The notes beneath the pieces were generated by a model. It ran no database searches and was not told the origin of the DNA. It worked only from the letters and a program-made list of their open reading frames with translations. From Deinococcus aerolatus (GTDB lineage Bacteria > Deinococcota > Deinococci > Deinococcales > Deinococcaceae), in contig NZ_BMOL01000012.1 in NCBI RefSeq assembly GCF_014647055.1, forward strand, positions 73,146-137,145: a stretch of DNA of 64,000 nt, given 5' to 3'. The first letter of the stretch is position 1, and every line of letters begins with the position of its first letter. Positions 33,284 through 42,683 of the stretch are shown here, piece by piece. A program made the translations under genes and the position numbers.

Positions 33284-34320
33284 AGCGCCCCGCCAATTCC
33301 AGTCAGGTTCTGCCCGCTGGCCACCGACAGGGCTGCCAACGCCTCCAGCACATTGTCCTGTGCCTGCAGGCGCGAATACTGCGCCTTTTTCAGGGCCAGT
33401 TGCGAGCCCTGCAGCTCCACTGCACTGATGGTGCCGCTCTTGAGGCGGGCAGCGTCCTGGGTGTAGGTCCTGTTGGCGGCCGCCTCACGCGCCTGTGCCA
33501 CGCCCAGCAGTTCGTAACTGTTCTGGGCGGTCTGATACGCGCTGGCCAGCGTCTGGGTGGCATTCTTCGCGGCGCTGTCCACGCTGCGCTGCGCATTGGA
33601 GAGGGCGGTGCGGGCGTCCTGAAGCGTGCGGGCCGGGGTGAAGTCGTTGTCGGCCAGCTTCACGTTCAGTTGCGCGGCGGCCAGATCATTGCTGGCGGAC
33701 ACCTGCGACGCCAGCGTGCCCAGTCCGGCCTGCAACTTGCTCAGGGACGTGCTGAGCTTGGGCACATTGGCCACGCCTGCGGCCCGTACCCCGCTGCCCA
33801 GGCCAGTCAGGGTGGACAGCCGCGCACTGGCGAGGGTCACCTGGGCCTTGGCGTCCGCCAGATTCTGCTGGCTGCCCGACAGCGTGTTCTGGGCATTGGT
33901 CACGTCCAGTGCGGTGGCGTTGCCAATGCCCTGCTTGACCTGCGCCACCTGCACGGCCTTGCTGTCCACCGAGACCTGCAGCGTCTGGAGCGCCACGTTC
34001 TCCTGCGCCTCCAGCAGCCCCGTGTAGGCCGTGACGGTGCTTTGCAGGGTGTTCATGCGTGCCCCGCGCAGGGCAGCCTGGGCCAGCGACTCGCCGCCGG
34101 AAGCGCCCTGTTTTGCGGCCACCAGCGCGCTGGGATCGGCCTGGGCGGCGCGGTTGGCCGCCTGCGCCTTGTCCAGATTGGCCTGTGCGGTCTTCACGTC
34201 GGCGTTGTTGGTCAGTGCGGCGGTGACGGCGGCGCCGGCCCCCACGCTGGCCGTGGTCTGGGCCACGGCTGCGGGCAACAGGAACAGGGAGGCGGTCAGG
34301 AGCAGATGTTGACGGTTCAT
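33280..34320 (-). CDS. TolC-family outer-membrane efflux protein (short paralogue)
   Basis: A 346-residue TolC-like protein. A signal peptide (LLLTASLFLLPAAVAQ) is followed by two repeats of long Ala/Gln/Asn-rich amphipathic helices with the usual pattern (NNADVKTAQANLDKAQAANR, YTQDAARLKSGTISAVELQG, LQAQDNVLEALAALSVASGQ). At 346 residues it is shorter than typical TolC proteins (about 420-480) and than its upstream neighbour. It may contribute to the same channel as a heteromer or serve a different substrate. ATGA overlaps on both sides place it in the operon. Confidence 0.85.
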   Translation of the reverse strand: MNRQHLLLTASLFLLPAAVAQTTASVGAGAAVTAALTNNADVKTAQANLDKAQAANRAAQADPSALVAAKQGASGGESLAQAALRGARMNTLQSTVTAYTGLLEAQENVALQTLQVSVDSKAVQVAQVKQGIGNATALDVTNAQNTLSGSQQNLADAKAQVTLASARLSTLTGLGSGVRAAGVANVPKLSTSLSKLQAGLGTLASQVSASNDLAAAQLNVKLADNDFTPARTLQDARTALSNAQRSVDSAAKNATQTLASAYQTAQNSYELLGVAQAREAAANRTYTQDAARLKSGTISAVELQGSQLALKKAQYSRLQAQDNVLEALAALSVASGQNLTGIGGAL

Positions 34321-35690
34321 TGCGGGCCTCCAGCGGCGTTTTGAAGTTGAAGAAGGGTGGTCTGGGCTGAGATGCGGGCGGCCAGCAGGTCCCGCTGAGA
34401 CTGGGCAAGATCGAGGTCGGCGGCGTTCACGTCGTCCGCGGTGCCCGTTCCGGCCTGGAGCCGGGTCTGGGCTGTCTCCAGGGCCAGTTGCGCCACCTGC
34501 AGGGCAGTCATGCGGGTCTGGACGGTGATCAGGCTGGTCTGCAATGTGCTGTACCGCGTCCGCACATCCAGCTCGGCGTTCTGCTGCGCGACCTGAAGCG
34601 AGAGCCGCGCCTGCGTGACGCTGGCATCGGCGGCGGACAGTTGCGCCCTCTGGACAGGTGAATACACCACGTAACTGCCGGCGACGCTGGCGCTCAGGCG
34701 GTTGGCGCTGGCAGACGCGTTGTTGCCCAGCGGCAGGCTGTACCCCGCGCTGAGGGTGCCCTGTTGCAGGTTCAGCGCCGTGGTTAACCCGCCGCTGCCA
34801 CTGGGGCCGTACCGCACGCTGGCCGTCAGGTCAGGCAGGGTGGCCTCGCGCTGCTGTGCGGCCAGCTCCTCCTGCGCGGCGCTCAGGGTGTTCTGCGCCT
34901 GAATGACTTCTGAACGTAGCGCTCTGGCCTGCGCCACCAAGACCGCCACATCCGGCAGGGTCACGGTGTCGGGCGGCTGGCTGCTGAAGGCCACGTCTCC
35001 GACGGAGCTGCCCAGCACTGCCTCCAGTCCCCGCCGCGCCGCATCCAGACTGGCGACAACCTGAAGCGCCGTTCCCTCCGCACTCTGGACGGCGGCCTGG
35101 GCGCTCAACACGTTCCCGGCGGTGGCGTTGCCGCTGGCCTGCCGGCTCTGCGTCACTGCCAGTTGACGCTGACGCAGGGCCAGCGTGCGGGCCGCAATCT
35201 CCACGTCCTGCGTCGCCAGCACCGCCGCGAAGTACTGCTGCGCCACGTTCAGCCGCGCCGAGTTCTGGGCGTCGGCAAGTCTGGCCTGGGCCAGTGCCAG
35301 ACCACGCACGGCGCTGTTCAGGCCGCTCTGATTGCTGGACCACGGCAAGAGGCCCAGGCTGACGTTCACGCCCGCCGCGCCGCTCAGGCTGCTGGTGGTG
35401 GCCCCGCCGTCCGGCGCGGTGCCAGCGCCGGTGTACCCGGCGTTGCCGTTCACGCTGATGGTCAACCCCAGCGCCGTGCGGGCCGCATTCAGACTGGTCT
35501 GCGCGGTTTGCGCGCTGAGCCGCGCGGCCGTGACGCTGGGGGCCGCGTCCAGCCGTGAGAGGGCGTCGTCCAGCGTCAGTGGGGAAGCGGTCTGTGCCGG
35601 GGCCGCGCTGCACAGGGCCAGCGTCAGGGAAACCAGTGTCGGTGAGAGCAGACGCCAGGGGGGCAGCCTTGAAATTCCAGGGGCGTTCAT
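34317..35690 (-). CDS. TolC-family outer-membrane efflux protein
   Basis: A 457-residue TolC family protein, first gene of the leftward export operon. The start ATG 35690 opens a signal peptide (LLSPTLVSLTLALCSAAPAQ). The mature part has the two-fold helical repeat (LDDALSRLDAAPSVTAARLS, QVAQLALETAQTRLQAGTGT ADDVNAADLDLAQSQRDLLA). A longer in-frame extension upstream is not credible because it runs through the divergent regulator gene. It lies only 25 bp from an array of direct repeats that probably bind the adjacent response regulator. Confidence 0.88.
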   Translation of the reverse strand: MNAPGISRLPPWRLLSPTLVSLTLALCSAAPAQTASPLTLDDALSRLDAAPSVTAARLSAQTAQTSLNAARTALGLTISVNGNAGYTGAGTAPDGGATTSSLSGAAGVNVSLGLLPWSSNQSGLNSAVRGLALAQARLADAQNSARLNVAQQYFAAVLATQDVEIAARTLALRQRQLAVTQSRQASGNATAGNVLSAQAAVQSAEGTALQVVASLDAARRGLEAVLGSSVGDVAFSSQPPDTVTLPDVAVLVAQARALRSEVIQAQNTLSAAQEELAAQQREATLPDLTASVRYGPSGSGGLTTALNLQQGTLSAGYSLPLGNNASASANRLSASVAGSYVVYSPVQRAQLSAADASVTQARLSLQVAQQNAELDVRTRYSTLQTSLITVQTRMTALQVAQLALETAQTRLQAGTGTADDVNAADLDLAQSQRDLLAARISAQTTLLQLQNAAGGPQ

Positions 35691-35714
35691 GCGCCGCAGT
35701 GTGCCCGGCTGCAG

Positions 35715-35753
35715 CGAAGACTCCGCGCAGGCATTTCGAAGATTTGTCGAAGA
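35715..35753. promoter_or_regulatory. 11-bp-phased CGAAGA direct repeats, probable response-regulator box
   Basis: CGAAGA occurs at 35715-35720, 35737-35742 and 35748-35753, with a degenerate CGCAGG at 35726-35731: four units at exact 11-bp steps. OmpR/PhoB-type regulators bind direct repeats with this spacing. The array is 25 bp upstream of the TolC/MacAB operon and 190 bp from the divergent response-regulator gene. Repeats and spacing are seen; binding is inferred. Confidence 0.65.
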
Positions 35754-35942
35754 CGCTTGAAGGGCCGCTGGGACGCATCCGAAGGTTGCGGCAGGGGCCT
35801 GGCACCCTTCAGCGGCCTTCGCGCACTCTTCACGCAGCGGGACTACTGTAAACGGTATGAACGGGACACACATACCACAACGCGTGGAAGCAGGGCGGCA
35901 CGTCCGGCTGCGTCCTGCCCTTCTCTCTTCTGGGGACTGCCC

Positions 35943-36626
35943 ATGAGCGCCCTGATCCTGATTGTGGAGGACGAACCGCAACTGGCCGAGATTCTGGAAG
36001 CCTACGCCCGGCAGGAAGGCTACCGCACCGAGCGTGCCGGGGACGGCCTGAGTGCCCTGAGCGCCTTTCGTGCCGCCAGCCCGGACCTGATCCTGCTGGA
36101 CGTGATGCTGCCGGGCAAGAGCGGACTGGACGTCCTGAAGACCGTGCGGGCAGACGGCACGACGCCGGTGATTCTGGTCACGGCCCGCGCCGAGGAAACC
36201 GATCAGATCGTGGGCCTGGAACTGGGGGCAGACGACTACGTGGTTAAGCCGTTTCGGCCCCGGGAGGTGATGGCCCGCGTCAAGGCTGTCCTGCGCCGCG
36301 CCACGGCGGCCCTGGACGACGCCGAAAAACCCCTGCGCGTCGGCCCGCTGGAGGTGGACCCCCGCGCCGTGATCGCCCGCGTGAACGGACAGGCGTTGAC
36401 GTTGACCCCCGCTGAATTCCGGCTGCTCTCGCATCTGGCCGAGTCGCCGGGCCGGGCCTTTAGCCGCGAGGAACTGCTCTCGGCCGCCCTGCCCGACTCT
36501 GAGGCGCTGGAGCGGGTGGTGGACGCGCACCTGGCTGGCGTGCGCCGCAAGCTGGATTCGGCCGGCGCGGCGGGCCTGCTGCGCACCGTGCGCGGCGTGG
36601 GCTACCGGCTGGAGGCAGGCGGTTGA
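35943..36626 (+). CDS. OmpR/PhoB-type response regulator
   Basis: A 227-residue two-domain response regulator. The receiver has the acidic pocket (VEDEP), phospho-acceptor Asp53 in LILLDVMLPG, and Lys102 in YVVKPFRP. The C-terminal winged-helix DNA-binding domain contains LTLTPAEFRLLSHLAESPGR and ends LLRTVRGVGYRLE. It is followed by its histidine kinase in a TTGA overlap and diverges from the TolC-MacAB export operon, so it very likely controls efflux in response to an envelope or toxic signal (BaeR/CpxR-like logic). Confidence 0.92.
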   Translation: MSALILIVEDEPQLAEILEAYARQEGYRTERAGDGLSALSAFRAASPDLILLDVMLPGKSGLDVLKTVRADGTTPVILVTARAEETDQIVGLELGADDYVVKPFRPREVMARVKAVLRRATAALDDAEKPLRVGPLEVDPRAVIARVNGQALTLTPAEFRLLSHLAESPGRAFSREELLSAALPDSEALERVVDAHLAGVRRKLDSAGAAGLLRTVRGVGYRLEAGG

Positions 36627-37936
36627 ACCGAACGCCGGCGCCACGCGGGCGGCGCGGTCCCTCGTTGGCCCTGACGCTGCTGCTGGCCATGCTGTCGGTG
36701 GTGGTGCTGTCGGTGGGCAGCACCTACGTGTTTTCCAACCTGGCGGTGCAGGGCGAATTCCGCCGCCTGCCACCCGATGTCCGGAAGTACCTGCGCGCCC
36801 AGCAGGAGGCTCAGCGCCGGGGCGAGGTGATCGTGACGGCGCCAATACCGCAGATTCGCACCGGCACGCCCGCCGACCCGTACCTGCCGCCCGGCCGCAG
36901 CAGCCCGGACGTGAACGGCGTGGTGCGCGGTCCGGACGGCGCGGACACCGTGATAGAGGCCGGGGCCAGGATCCGGAGTCAGAACGACGGCGGCGGACCG
37001 CCCCGGGGGTTCACGCCCCGCAGCCAGGATTTTTTGAAGAATATTCAGCGCAACCTGCTGCAGGTGGGGCTGCTGGCGGCGGCGGCCTCGGCGCTGCTCG
37101 CCTTTTTCCTCTCGCGCCGGCTGGTCCGGCCCATCCTGGCGGTCTCGGCGGCGGCGGCGGGCATGGCCCGGGGAGACCTGAGCATCCGTGCCCCGGTGCT
37201 GAGCGGCGAGCGTGAACTGGCCGACCTGGCCGATAACTTCAACGCGATGGCCGACAACCTCCAGACGCTGGAAACTGAGCGGCGGCAGGCGGTGGCCGAT
37301 ATTGCCCATGAGCTGCGGACGCCGCTGGCGATTATGCAGGCGCGGCTGGACGCTCTGGAAGACGGGGTGTACACCCTGAATCCCGATCAGGTGGCGCTGC
37401 TGAGCGAGCAGACCCAGCAACTCACGCGGCTGGTGGATGACCTGCGGACCCTCACCCTGGCCGAGGCGGGGCGCCTGAGCCTGCGGCCTGAGGCGCTCGA
37501 CCTGGGCCGGCTGACCGCCGCCGTGGTCCGTGACCTGCATGACCGGGCCGGGGCGCGCGGCGTCACCCTGCATCTGGACATGCCCGCGTCCATTCCGCTG
37601 CACGCTGACGCCGGGCGGGTGCGTCAGATTGCGGTGAATCTGCTGGAAAACGCGCTGCAACATGCCAGCCACCGCGTTCAGGTCACGGTCACCCGTGAAG
37701 GCGCGACGGCGCTGCTGCACGTGGACGACGATGGCCCCGGCATTCCCGAGACCAGCCGCGAGGCGGTGTTCACGCGCTTTATGCGGCTGGACAGCAGCCG
37801 CACACGCGGCACCGGGGGCAGCGGGCTCGGCCTGGCCATCGTGCAGGAGCTGGCGCATGCCCACGGCGGCGCGGCAACAGCCGGGCAAGGGCCACTGGGC
37901 GGCGCGCGGTTCACGGTGCGGTTTCCAGCCGGCTAG
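36623..37936 (+). CDS. Sensor histidine kinase, HAMP type
   Basis: A 437-residue kinase with start TTG 36623 overlapping the regulator stop. It has an N-terminal membrane segment (LALTLLLAMLSVVVLSVGS), a periplasmic loop of about 110 residues rich in Pro/Arg (PADPYLPPGRSSPDVNGVVR), and a second membrane segment (QVGLLAAAASALLAFFL). HAMP, HisKA with His229 in IAHELRTPLAIMQ, and HATPase with N-box NLLENALQHAS and GSGLGLAIVQEL complete it. It phosphorylates the adjacent regulator. The short loop suggests direct sensing of an envelope signal or a drug. Confidence 0.9.
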   Translation: MNRTPAPRGRRGPSLALTLLLAMLSVVVLSVGSTYVFSNLAVQGEFRRLPPDVRKYLRAQQEAQRRGEVIVTAPIPQIRTGTPADPYLPPGRSSPDVNGVVRGPDGADTVIEAGARIRSQNDGGGPPRGFTPRSQDFLKNIQRNLLQVGLLAAAASALLAFFLSRRLVRPILAVSAAAAGMARGDLSIRAPVLSGERELADLADNFNAMADNLQTLETERRQAVADIAHELRTPLAIMQARLDALEDGVYTLNPDQVALLSEQTQQLTRLVDDLRTLTLAEAGRLSLRPEALDLGRLTAAVVRDLHDRAGARGVTLHLDMPASIPLHADAGRVRQIAVNLLENALQHASHRVQVTVTREGATALLHVDDDGPGIPETSREAVFTRFMRLDSSRTRGTGGSGLGLAIVQELAHAHGGAATAGQGPLGGARFTVRFPAG

Positions 37937-38190
37937 CCCACAGGTTGTCGTTTTCTGAAGGTCCATGGCTGGGCACCCGGGACACCGGTCTGGCCTGATG
38001 GATTCTTTGCATGTGTCAGGCATCCAGGGACTCGGGAGCGGGTGCTCCTGTTCGTGACCCTGACCGCTGGCAGGTCCGGTGCAGCCTGACCGGCCATCCC
38101 GGCAGGCCAGGTCGTTCCGGATATAGAGAAACACACCCGAAAGATAAGGTTCAGTCACCCCGGGGAGGACGCCGGGGCGGCCAAAGTCGC

Positions 38191-38205
38191 TACCTTACCT
38201 TCATG
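38191..38205 (+). promoter_or_regulatory. Leaderless-type -10 of the GAF histidine kinase
   Basis: TACCTT (38191-38196) is followed by 6 nt and ATG 38203, with no ribosome site, matching the TANNNT leaderless pattern. No good -35 is visible. The 37937-38190 gap before it shows no other feature. Confidence 0.4.
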
Positions 38206-40512
38206 CCTGTCCTGTCCCACCAAGCCGCTGCTGGAAGCGCGCCTCTGAGCCAACGTCTGCAGGCCGTCACCGAGGCGCTTGCAGCCACCCACCATCAGAG
38301 CGACGTGCTCGGGATTGTCCTGATTCCCGCTTTGCACGCCTTGCAGGCCAGCGCCGGCGCGGTGCTGCTGGCCGACTCCGCCAGCGTGGGCCTGGAACTG
38401 GCTGCCGCGCAGGGCTACCCATCAGACGCCCAGAACCCCTGGCGCGAGGGTGGGCTGCTGAACGGGGCTGGCCCGGCCGGGGACGCCCTGCAGCGGCACG
38501 AACCGCTGTTCTTTGAACACCCGGGCGCTCTGCTGCAGGCGTACCCAGAATGGGCTGGCCGCACCGAAGGGGTGACGGCAGGTGCGACGGCGGTGCTGCC
38601 GATGGTTCTTGATCACCGACCCCTCGGCGCGCTGATTGTGGAGTTCAATGAACCCCATCACTTCACCGAGGCGGAGATTCCCTTTCTCCGCACCCTGGCG
38701 GCCCAGTGCGCGGTGGCCCTTGGACGCGCCGAGCTCAACAAGACGCTGGAAGCGCGGGTGGCGGCCCGCACCATTGAACTGGAGGGGGAACGTGCCGCCC
38801 TGGACGCCTTCGTTGCCTACAAGGAGGCCGTGGGCAGCGAGAGCGACGTGCTGACGCTGGTCCGGCAGGCTGTCCAGGTGGTGCATGCGAACCTGCTTCA
38901 TGTCAGCGTCGCGTACTACGAGTTGGAAGACGGTTTGTGGAAGGCGCGGGTCTGGTCTGAAGACGTGTCACCCGAGGTTGCTGCGGAAATCCAGGCGGGC
39001 GTTCCAGCAGACGCCCCCGACTTCAGTCAGGCGGCCCACTCCCGCGCCGCCGTCTTCGTGGACGGGTGGGAGGCAGAGGTCAACGGTCTGCCCAGCACCA
39101 CGGCGTACGGCGCAGTCGCGCTTTTGCCGCTGGTCGTGAACGGCCAGACGCGCAGTCTCTTCGCCGTGGGCACGCGTGAGGCCCATGCCTGGGTCGAGCG
39201 CGAGAAGGCCCTGGTGCGCGCCGTGGCGCGTGGGCTGAGCATCACACTCGAGCGCACAGAGATCACGCGTCAATTGCAGACCCAGAATGCTGAACTGGAC
39301 GCCCGTGCCCAGGCGCTGCAGGCCTTTGCACAGTTGACCCAGGACATGGCCACGCAGAGTGATCCCTATCAGTTTGTCCGGCGGGCGCAGGAGGTGATGC
39401 TTTCCCTGCTGACGCCCGGCTACGCGCTGTATTACGAGCGCGACGGCCAGCACTGGCGCAACCGGGTCCAGGTCGGTCAGGTGGGCCACGCTGATCTGCA
39501 GGCCTTTATTGATGCGGGGCCGCTGGTGGGGGCCACCCCCACCGTGGACGTGCCCTGGACCACCCAGCGGCCGCATTACCAGGATGACTACGTGCGCGGC
39601 AGCGACACTCCCGCGGAGATGGTGCAGCACGTCACCACCGCCGCGTCCTTGCCCGTGTTCCGGCGCGGCGCCGTCGTGGGCGTTCTGGTTGCCGTGCTGT
39701 TTGATGCCCGGCGCTGGACATCCACCGACCAGGTTGTGCTGGAAACGGTGGTGGGAAGCCTGAGCCTGGCACTTGAGCGGGCCGAGCAGGCAGGTGAGCT
39801 GCAGCAGCGCACCCGTGAGCTTGAGCGCAGCAACGCCGAACTCGAGCAGTTCGCCCACGTCGCCTCACACGACCTGCAAGTTCCAATCCGGGCGGTCACG
39901 AGCTTCGCGGGAATCATCAAGCGCCGGTATCAGGCCGAGCTGGATACTCGGGGTCAGCTGTACCTTCAGCAGATCATCGACAACGGGGAACACATGAAGC
40001 GCCTGGTCGATGATCTGCTCACCCTCTCCAGCGTCGGCACCAGGCAGCGTGAACATCAGCAGGTGCAGGTGGAAACGGTGGTTGACGCCGTCGTGTCGCG
40101 TCTGCAGGTGGAAAACCTCGAGGCCCGGATCACCCGGACGGCACTCCCGGCAGTGCAGGCGGACCCCCAGCAACTGGACCAGTTGTTTCAGAACCTGATT
40201 TCCAACGCCCTGAAGTACCGCCGCGATGAGGTCATCCCGCAGGTGCGGGTTTCTGCCGGGCGGGACGGTCCGATGTGGCGTTTCGCGGTGGCCGACAACG
40301 GGATCGGCATCGAGGCCGCGTACTTTGAACGGATCTTCGAGATTTTTCAGCGGCTGCATGGACGGGAAACATTCGAGGGGACCGGGATTGGGCTGGCCGT
40401 GTGCAAGAAGATCGTGGAGCGGCATGGTGGGCATCTGTGGTTGGAAAGCACGCCAGGCCAGGGAACCACCTTCTTCTTCACCATTCCCATGGGGGAACAC
40501 GGCCGTACCTGA
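38203..40512 (+). CDS. Multi-GAF sensor histidine kinase
   Basis: A 769-residue soluble kinase. Three GAF-type sensor domains fill roughly residues 10-180, 200-350 and 370-525. The first carries [20 protein letters not shown] and [19 protein letters not shown] coiled-coil ([20 protein letters not shown]) leads to HisKA with His556 in [13 protein letters not shown], then HATPase_c ([54 protein letters not shown]). There are no membrane segments. The kinase core is of the phytochrome-associated type common in Deinococcus. No chromophore-binding Cys/His motif is evident, so the signal is unknown. No response regulator lies next to it. Confidence 0.88.
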   Translation: MPVLSHQAAAGSAPLSQRLQAVTEALAATHHQSDVLGIVLIPALHALQASAGAVLLADSASVGLELAAAQGYPSDAQNPWREGGLLNGAGPAGDALQRHEPLFFEHPGALLQAYPEWAGRTEGVTAGATAVLPMVLDHRPLGALIVEFNEPHHFTEAEIPFLRTLAAQCAVALGRAELNKTLEARVAARTIELEGERAALDAFVAYKEAVGSESDVLTLVRQAVQVVHANLLHVSVAYYELEDGLWKARVWSEDVSPEVAAEIQAGVPADAPDFSQAAHSRAAVFVDGWEAEVNGLPSTTAYGAVALLPLVVNGQTRSLFAVGTREAHAWVEREKALVRAVARGLSITLERTEITRQLQTQNAELDARAQALQAFAQLTQDMATQSDPYQFVRRAQEVMLSLLTPGYALYYERDGQHWRNRVQVGQVGHADLQAFIDAGPLVGATPTVDVPWTTQRPHYQDDYVRGSDTPAEMVQHVTTAASLPVFRRGAVVGVLVAVLFDARRWTSTDQVVLETVVGSLSLALERAEQAGELQQRTRELERSNAELEQFAHVASHDLQVPIRAVTSFAGIIKRRYQAELDTRGQLYLQQIIDNGEHMKRLVDDLLTLSSVGTRQREHQQVQVETVVDAVVSRLQVENLEARITRTALPAVQADPQQLDQLFQNLISNALKYRRDEVIPQVRVSAGRDGPMWRFAVADNGIGIEAAYFERIFEIFQRLHGRETFEGTGIGLAVCKKIVERHGGHLWLESTPGQGTTFFFTIPMGEHGRT

Positions 40513-40885
40513 CCGTGCAGGGACTGGACGTTCCGCAGTCGCGCTGTAAGCCACCCGTACCTGGGGCGCCGGGCTGCGCCGCCTGGAGAATCTGCCCTAC
40601 ACTGAGGTTGTGAAGAACAGCGGGACTGGCCTGCTGCGGACACGCCTGCCTGCGGCCTCAACCGTGCCGGCTGAACCAATCGCCCCTGTGGTGGGGCTAC
40701 GCCGACACGCGTCTCAGGCGTGCCCGAGCCACGGGCGACAACACCCCCATCTTCGGCTTGAGGTCACGGGCGGCCGCCGGGACCGCCGACGCCCGGGGAC
40801 GACCTGACTGTTGGTGACACACTGGCCAGGTTCGCCCCTACCTTCCGGGCCTATTGAATCTTCCTGCCTGCGGCTGCTGGGACCA
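40513..40885. other. Intergenic region, 373 nt
   Basis: It contains TACACT (40598-40603) exactly 6 nt before a GTG at 40610 that opens a 65-codon frame. The spacing matches leaderless genes here, but the predicted protein is Arg/Pro-rich with no recognisable domain. I leave it uncalled. Nothing else is seen. Confidence 0.35.
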
Positions 40886-42055
40886 TCACGGCTCAGCGCG
40901 GGTGGACTGTGGCTGGGCGAGGGCCGCTGGCGTGATGGCCGTCTTCCTGGTGAGCTGGTCCCAGCGCCGCACCTGGCCTGTCCCGGGGGCCGCCGCCCCA
41001 CCGACGGCGATGAAGGCGTCTCCGTTCTGGTTGAAGGCCAAGCCCGTGGGGGTATCCAGTCCGCCCAGCACGGTCTCCTTGACGCCCCCCGCCTTGATGC
41101 GGACCACCGAGCCGGTCCCCGGCGTCGGGCCCTGTTCTCCAAACTGGCCGAGCTGAACTGCATACAGGTTGCCGTCTGGCCCGGTCTTGAGGTCCGTGGT
41201 CATGCTCAGGCCGGTGGCGTAGTCGGTCTTGCTCCCGTCGCTGGCCACCCGCACCACCTTGCTTGAACCCGGGGTGAAGGGAAACCCGGGAAGCAGCGAC
41301 ACATACGCCGCCCCGTCGTTCAGGAACGCGATTCCCGTCGGGACCGCCTGGGAGCTCGGAGGGATTCCGGGACCGGGATTTGCGTTGGGAAGGTTGTCGA
41401 AGACAGCGGCCAGCGTGACCGCGCCGGTGGCCGGGTCTACCCGCAACAGGTCATTGCCGCCCGCATCGGTGACCCAGAGCTTGCCGTCCGGTCCGGCGGC
41501 GAGTCCATAGGGATGCGAGTCCGCGCCCTGTTTGTCCGGGTCATTGCCCTGCTCATATGCCCAGAGATTGGCCACTTCGGTGGTGGTGGTTCCGTCGAGC
41601 CGCAGGAGAGAGGCAGTTTTCGGCAGACGCGCGATGCTGGAGTCGGCCCCCCAGTGCCCGGTGGTGACATACAGCGTGCCGCTGAGCTCGACCACCCGGC
41701 TGGCCCCTTCAGCGCCCTCGGCACCGACCACAGATGTCAGCGTGGCCACATTGGTGGTGACGCCGCTGGGGCTTACCCTCACGAGGCGGGCAGTCTCGCC
41801 GTACCTGTTGATCGTCGGTTCGGTGCTGCCGGGCCCACCGGGCGAGGTGAAGGTTCCGGACCCACCCACTCCGGAGTCGGTGATCCAGAGTGTTCCGTCT
41901 GCCGTCACGTAGACGCCCTGCGGACCATTCAGTCCCTGGGCCAGCACGGTGCCCTGATGGACCACCGGGGGAGAAACCAGGTTACAGCCTGACAGGAGCG
42001 CCGTCACGGCAACGACGCACAGCGGGGCGACCTGTCGTGTTGGGGGATAAGCCAT
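40886..42055 (-). CDS. ScyD/ScyE-family beta-propeller lipoprotein
   Basis: A 389-residue exported protein. ATG 42055 follows AAGGAGG; the N-terminus ends VTALLSGC, a lipobox with lipidated Cys24. The rest has repeated NHL/SMP30-like blades (LNGPQGVYVTADGTLWITDS, AAGPDGKLWVTDAGGNDLLR, TDLKTGPDGNLYAVQLGQFG, TPTGLAFNQNGDAFIAVGG) typical of ScyD/ScyE proteins, named from the scytonemin cluster of cyanobacteria. The precise role of non-cyanobacterial members is unknown. Attachment to the outer face of the membrane is expected. It appears to be a single-gene unit. Confidence 0.85.
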   Translation of the reverse strand: MAYPPTRQVAPLCVVAVTALLSGCNLVSPPVVHQGTVLAQGLNGPQGVYVTADGTLWITDSGVGGSGTFTSPGGPGSTEPTINRYGETARLVRVSPSGVTTNVATLTSVVGAEGAEGASRVVELSGTLYVTTGHWGADSSIARLPKTASLLRLDGTTTTEVANLWAYEQGNDPDKQGADSHPYGLAAGPDGKLWVTDAGGNDLLRVDPATGAVTLAAVFDNLPNANPGPGIPPSSQAVPTGIAFLNDGAAYVSLLPGFPFTPGSSKVVRVASDGSKTDYATGLSMTTDLKTGPDGNLYAVQLGQFGEQGPTPGTGSVVRIKAGGVKETVLGGLDTPTGLAFNQNGDAFIAVGGAAAPGTGQVRRWDQLTRKTAITPAALAQPQSTRAEP

Positions 42056-42683
42056 GCTGTCCTCCTTGTGCCTTGAAAGGTCAAGAACGAAAGTGCATCC
42101 GACGGGTCCGGAAGCTCACCTGAATGGCGGTTCCGAATGCGTGTGACGACGCTCCACTCCCCCAGGTTATGGAGGGCGCGAGACGGTGGGATGTCCCGCA
42201 TCCGCAGTGGTGGAGGAGCCAGAGCTTGGCAATAGGCACACCTCACTTTTCGCCGAGCAGAGGGGCTCGGCTCTGAAAAAAGCATATACCCGACGGTATT
42301 TTGGAGGCAAGCATCTGAAACAAAGGTCAACTCAGGGTTTTCACCAGACCGCCTTGTCTTGACGCCGTCCTGGACAGCACCTGCCCGAACCTGCAACCGG
42401 TTGTGAACCGGCACACCAGATAGGGGTGGTTCCGGGGTGTGACAACGCCACAACCCGCCGGAATTCGTCAGACGACTCCACCCGCGCTTTCAACGCCTGA
42501 GGCAATGGCGGCCCGCGCATCAAGCCGGAGCAGTCCCGCCTGCTGCACACGCACCTCGCCCCTTGATCGGCGATGGTGATGCGGCTACACCGTCAGGCCG
42601 TGCTGGGCGGTACACGCACCATGGATGGGCCTGTCACATCCGCCGCAACGGAGACGGGCCGCCCCTCCGCGGCCCCCTGCTGT
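42056..42683. other. Intergenic region, 628 nt, with a hairpin and an orphan inverted repeat
   Basis: No credible gene was seen. A hairpin GCCGAGC-N6-GCTCGGC (42252-42271) and an inverted repeat ATACC-N4-GGTAT (42286-42299, operator-like) lie next to each other in an AT-richer patch upstream of the lipoprotein gene. The rest looks non-coding on both strands. Confidence 0.5.

Noticed and set aside
34317..36845. An 842-codon leftward frame extending the TolC gene
   Set aside because: The upstream half runs antisense through the response-regulator gene and lacks protein character. A signal peptide starts at 35690.
40610..40807. 65-codon frame from GTG with a perfectly spaced TACACT
   Set aside because: The -10 spacing fits leaderless genes, but the protein is Arg/Pro-rich and resembles nothing; one motif match is too little.
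42252..42271. Hairpin GCCGAGC/GCTCGGC as a Rho-independent terminator
   Set aside because: Neither strand has a U-tract after it, and it is about 400 nt from the nearest upstream stop codon.
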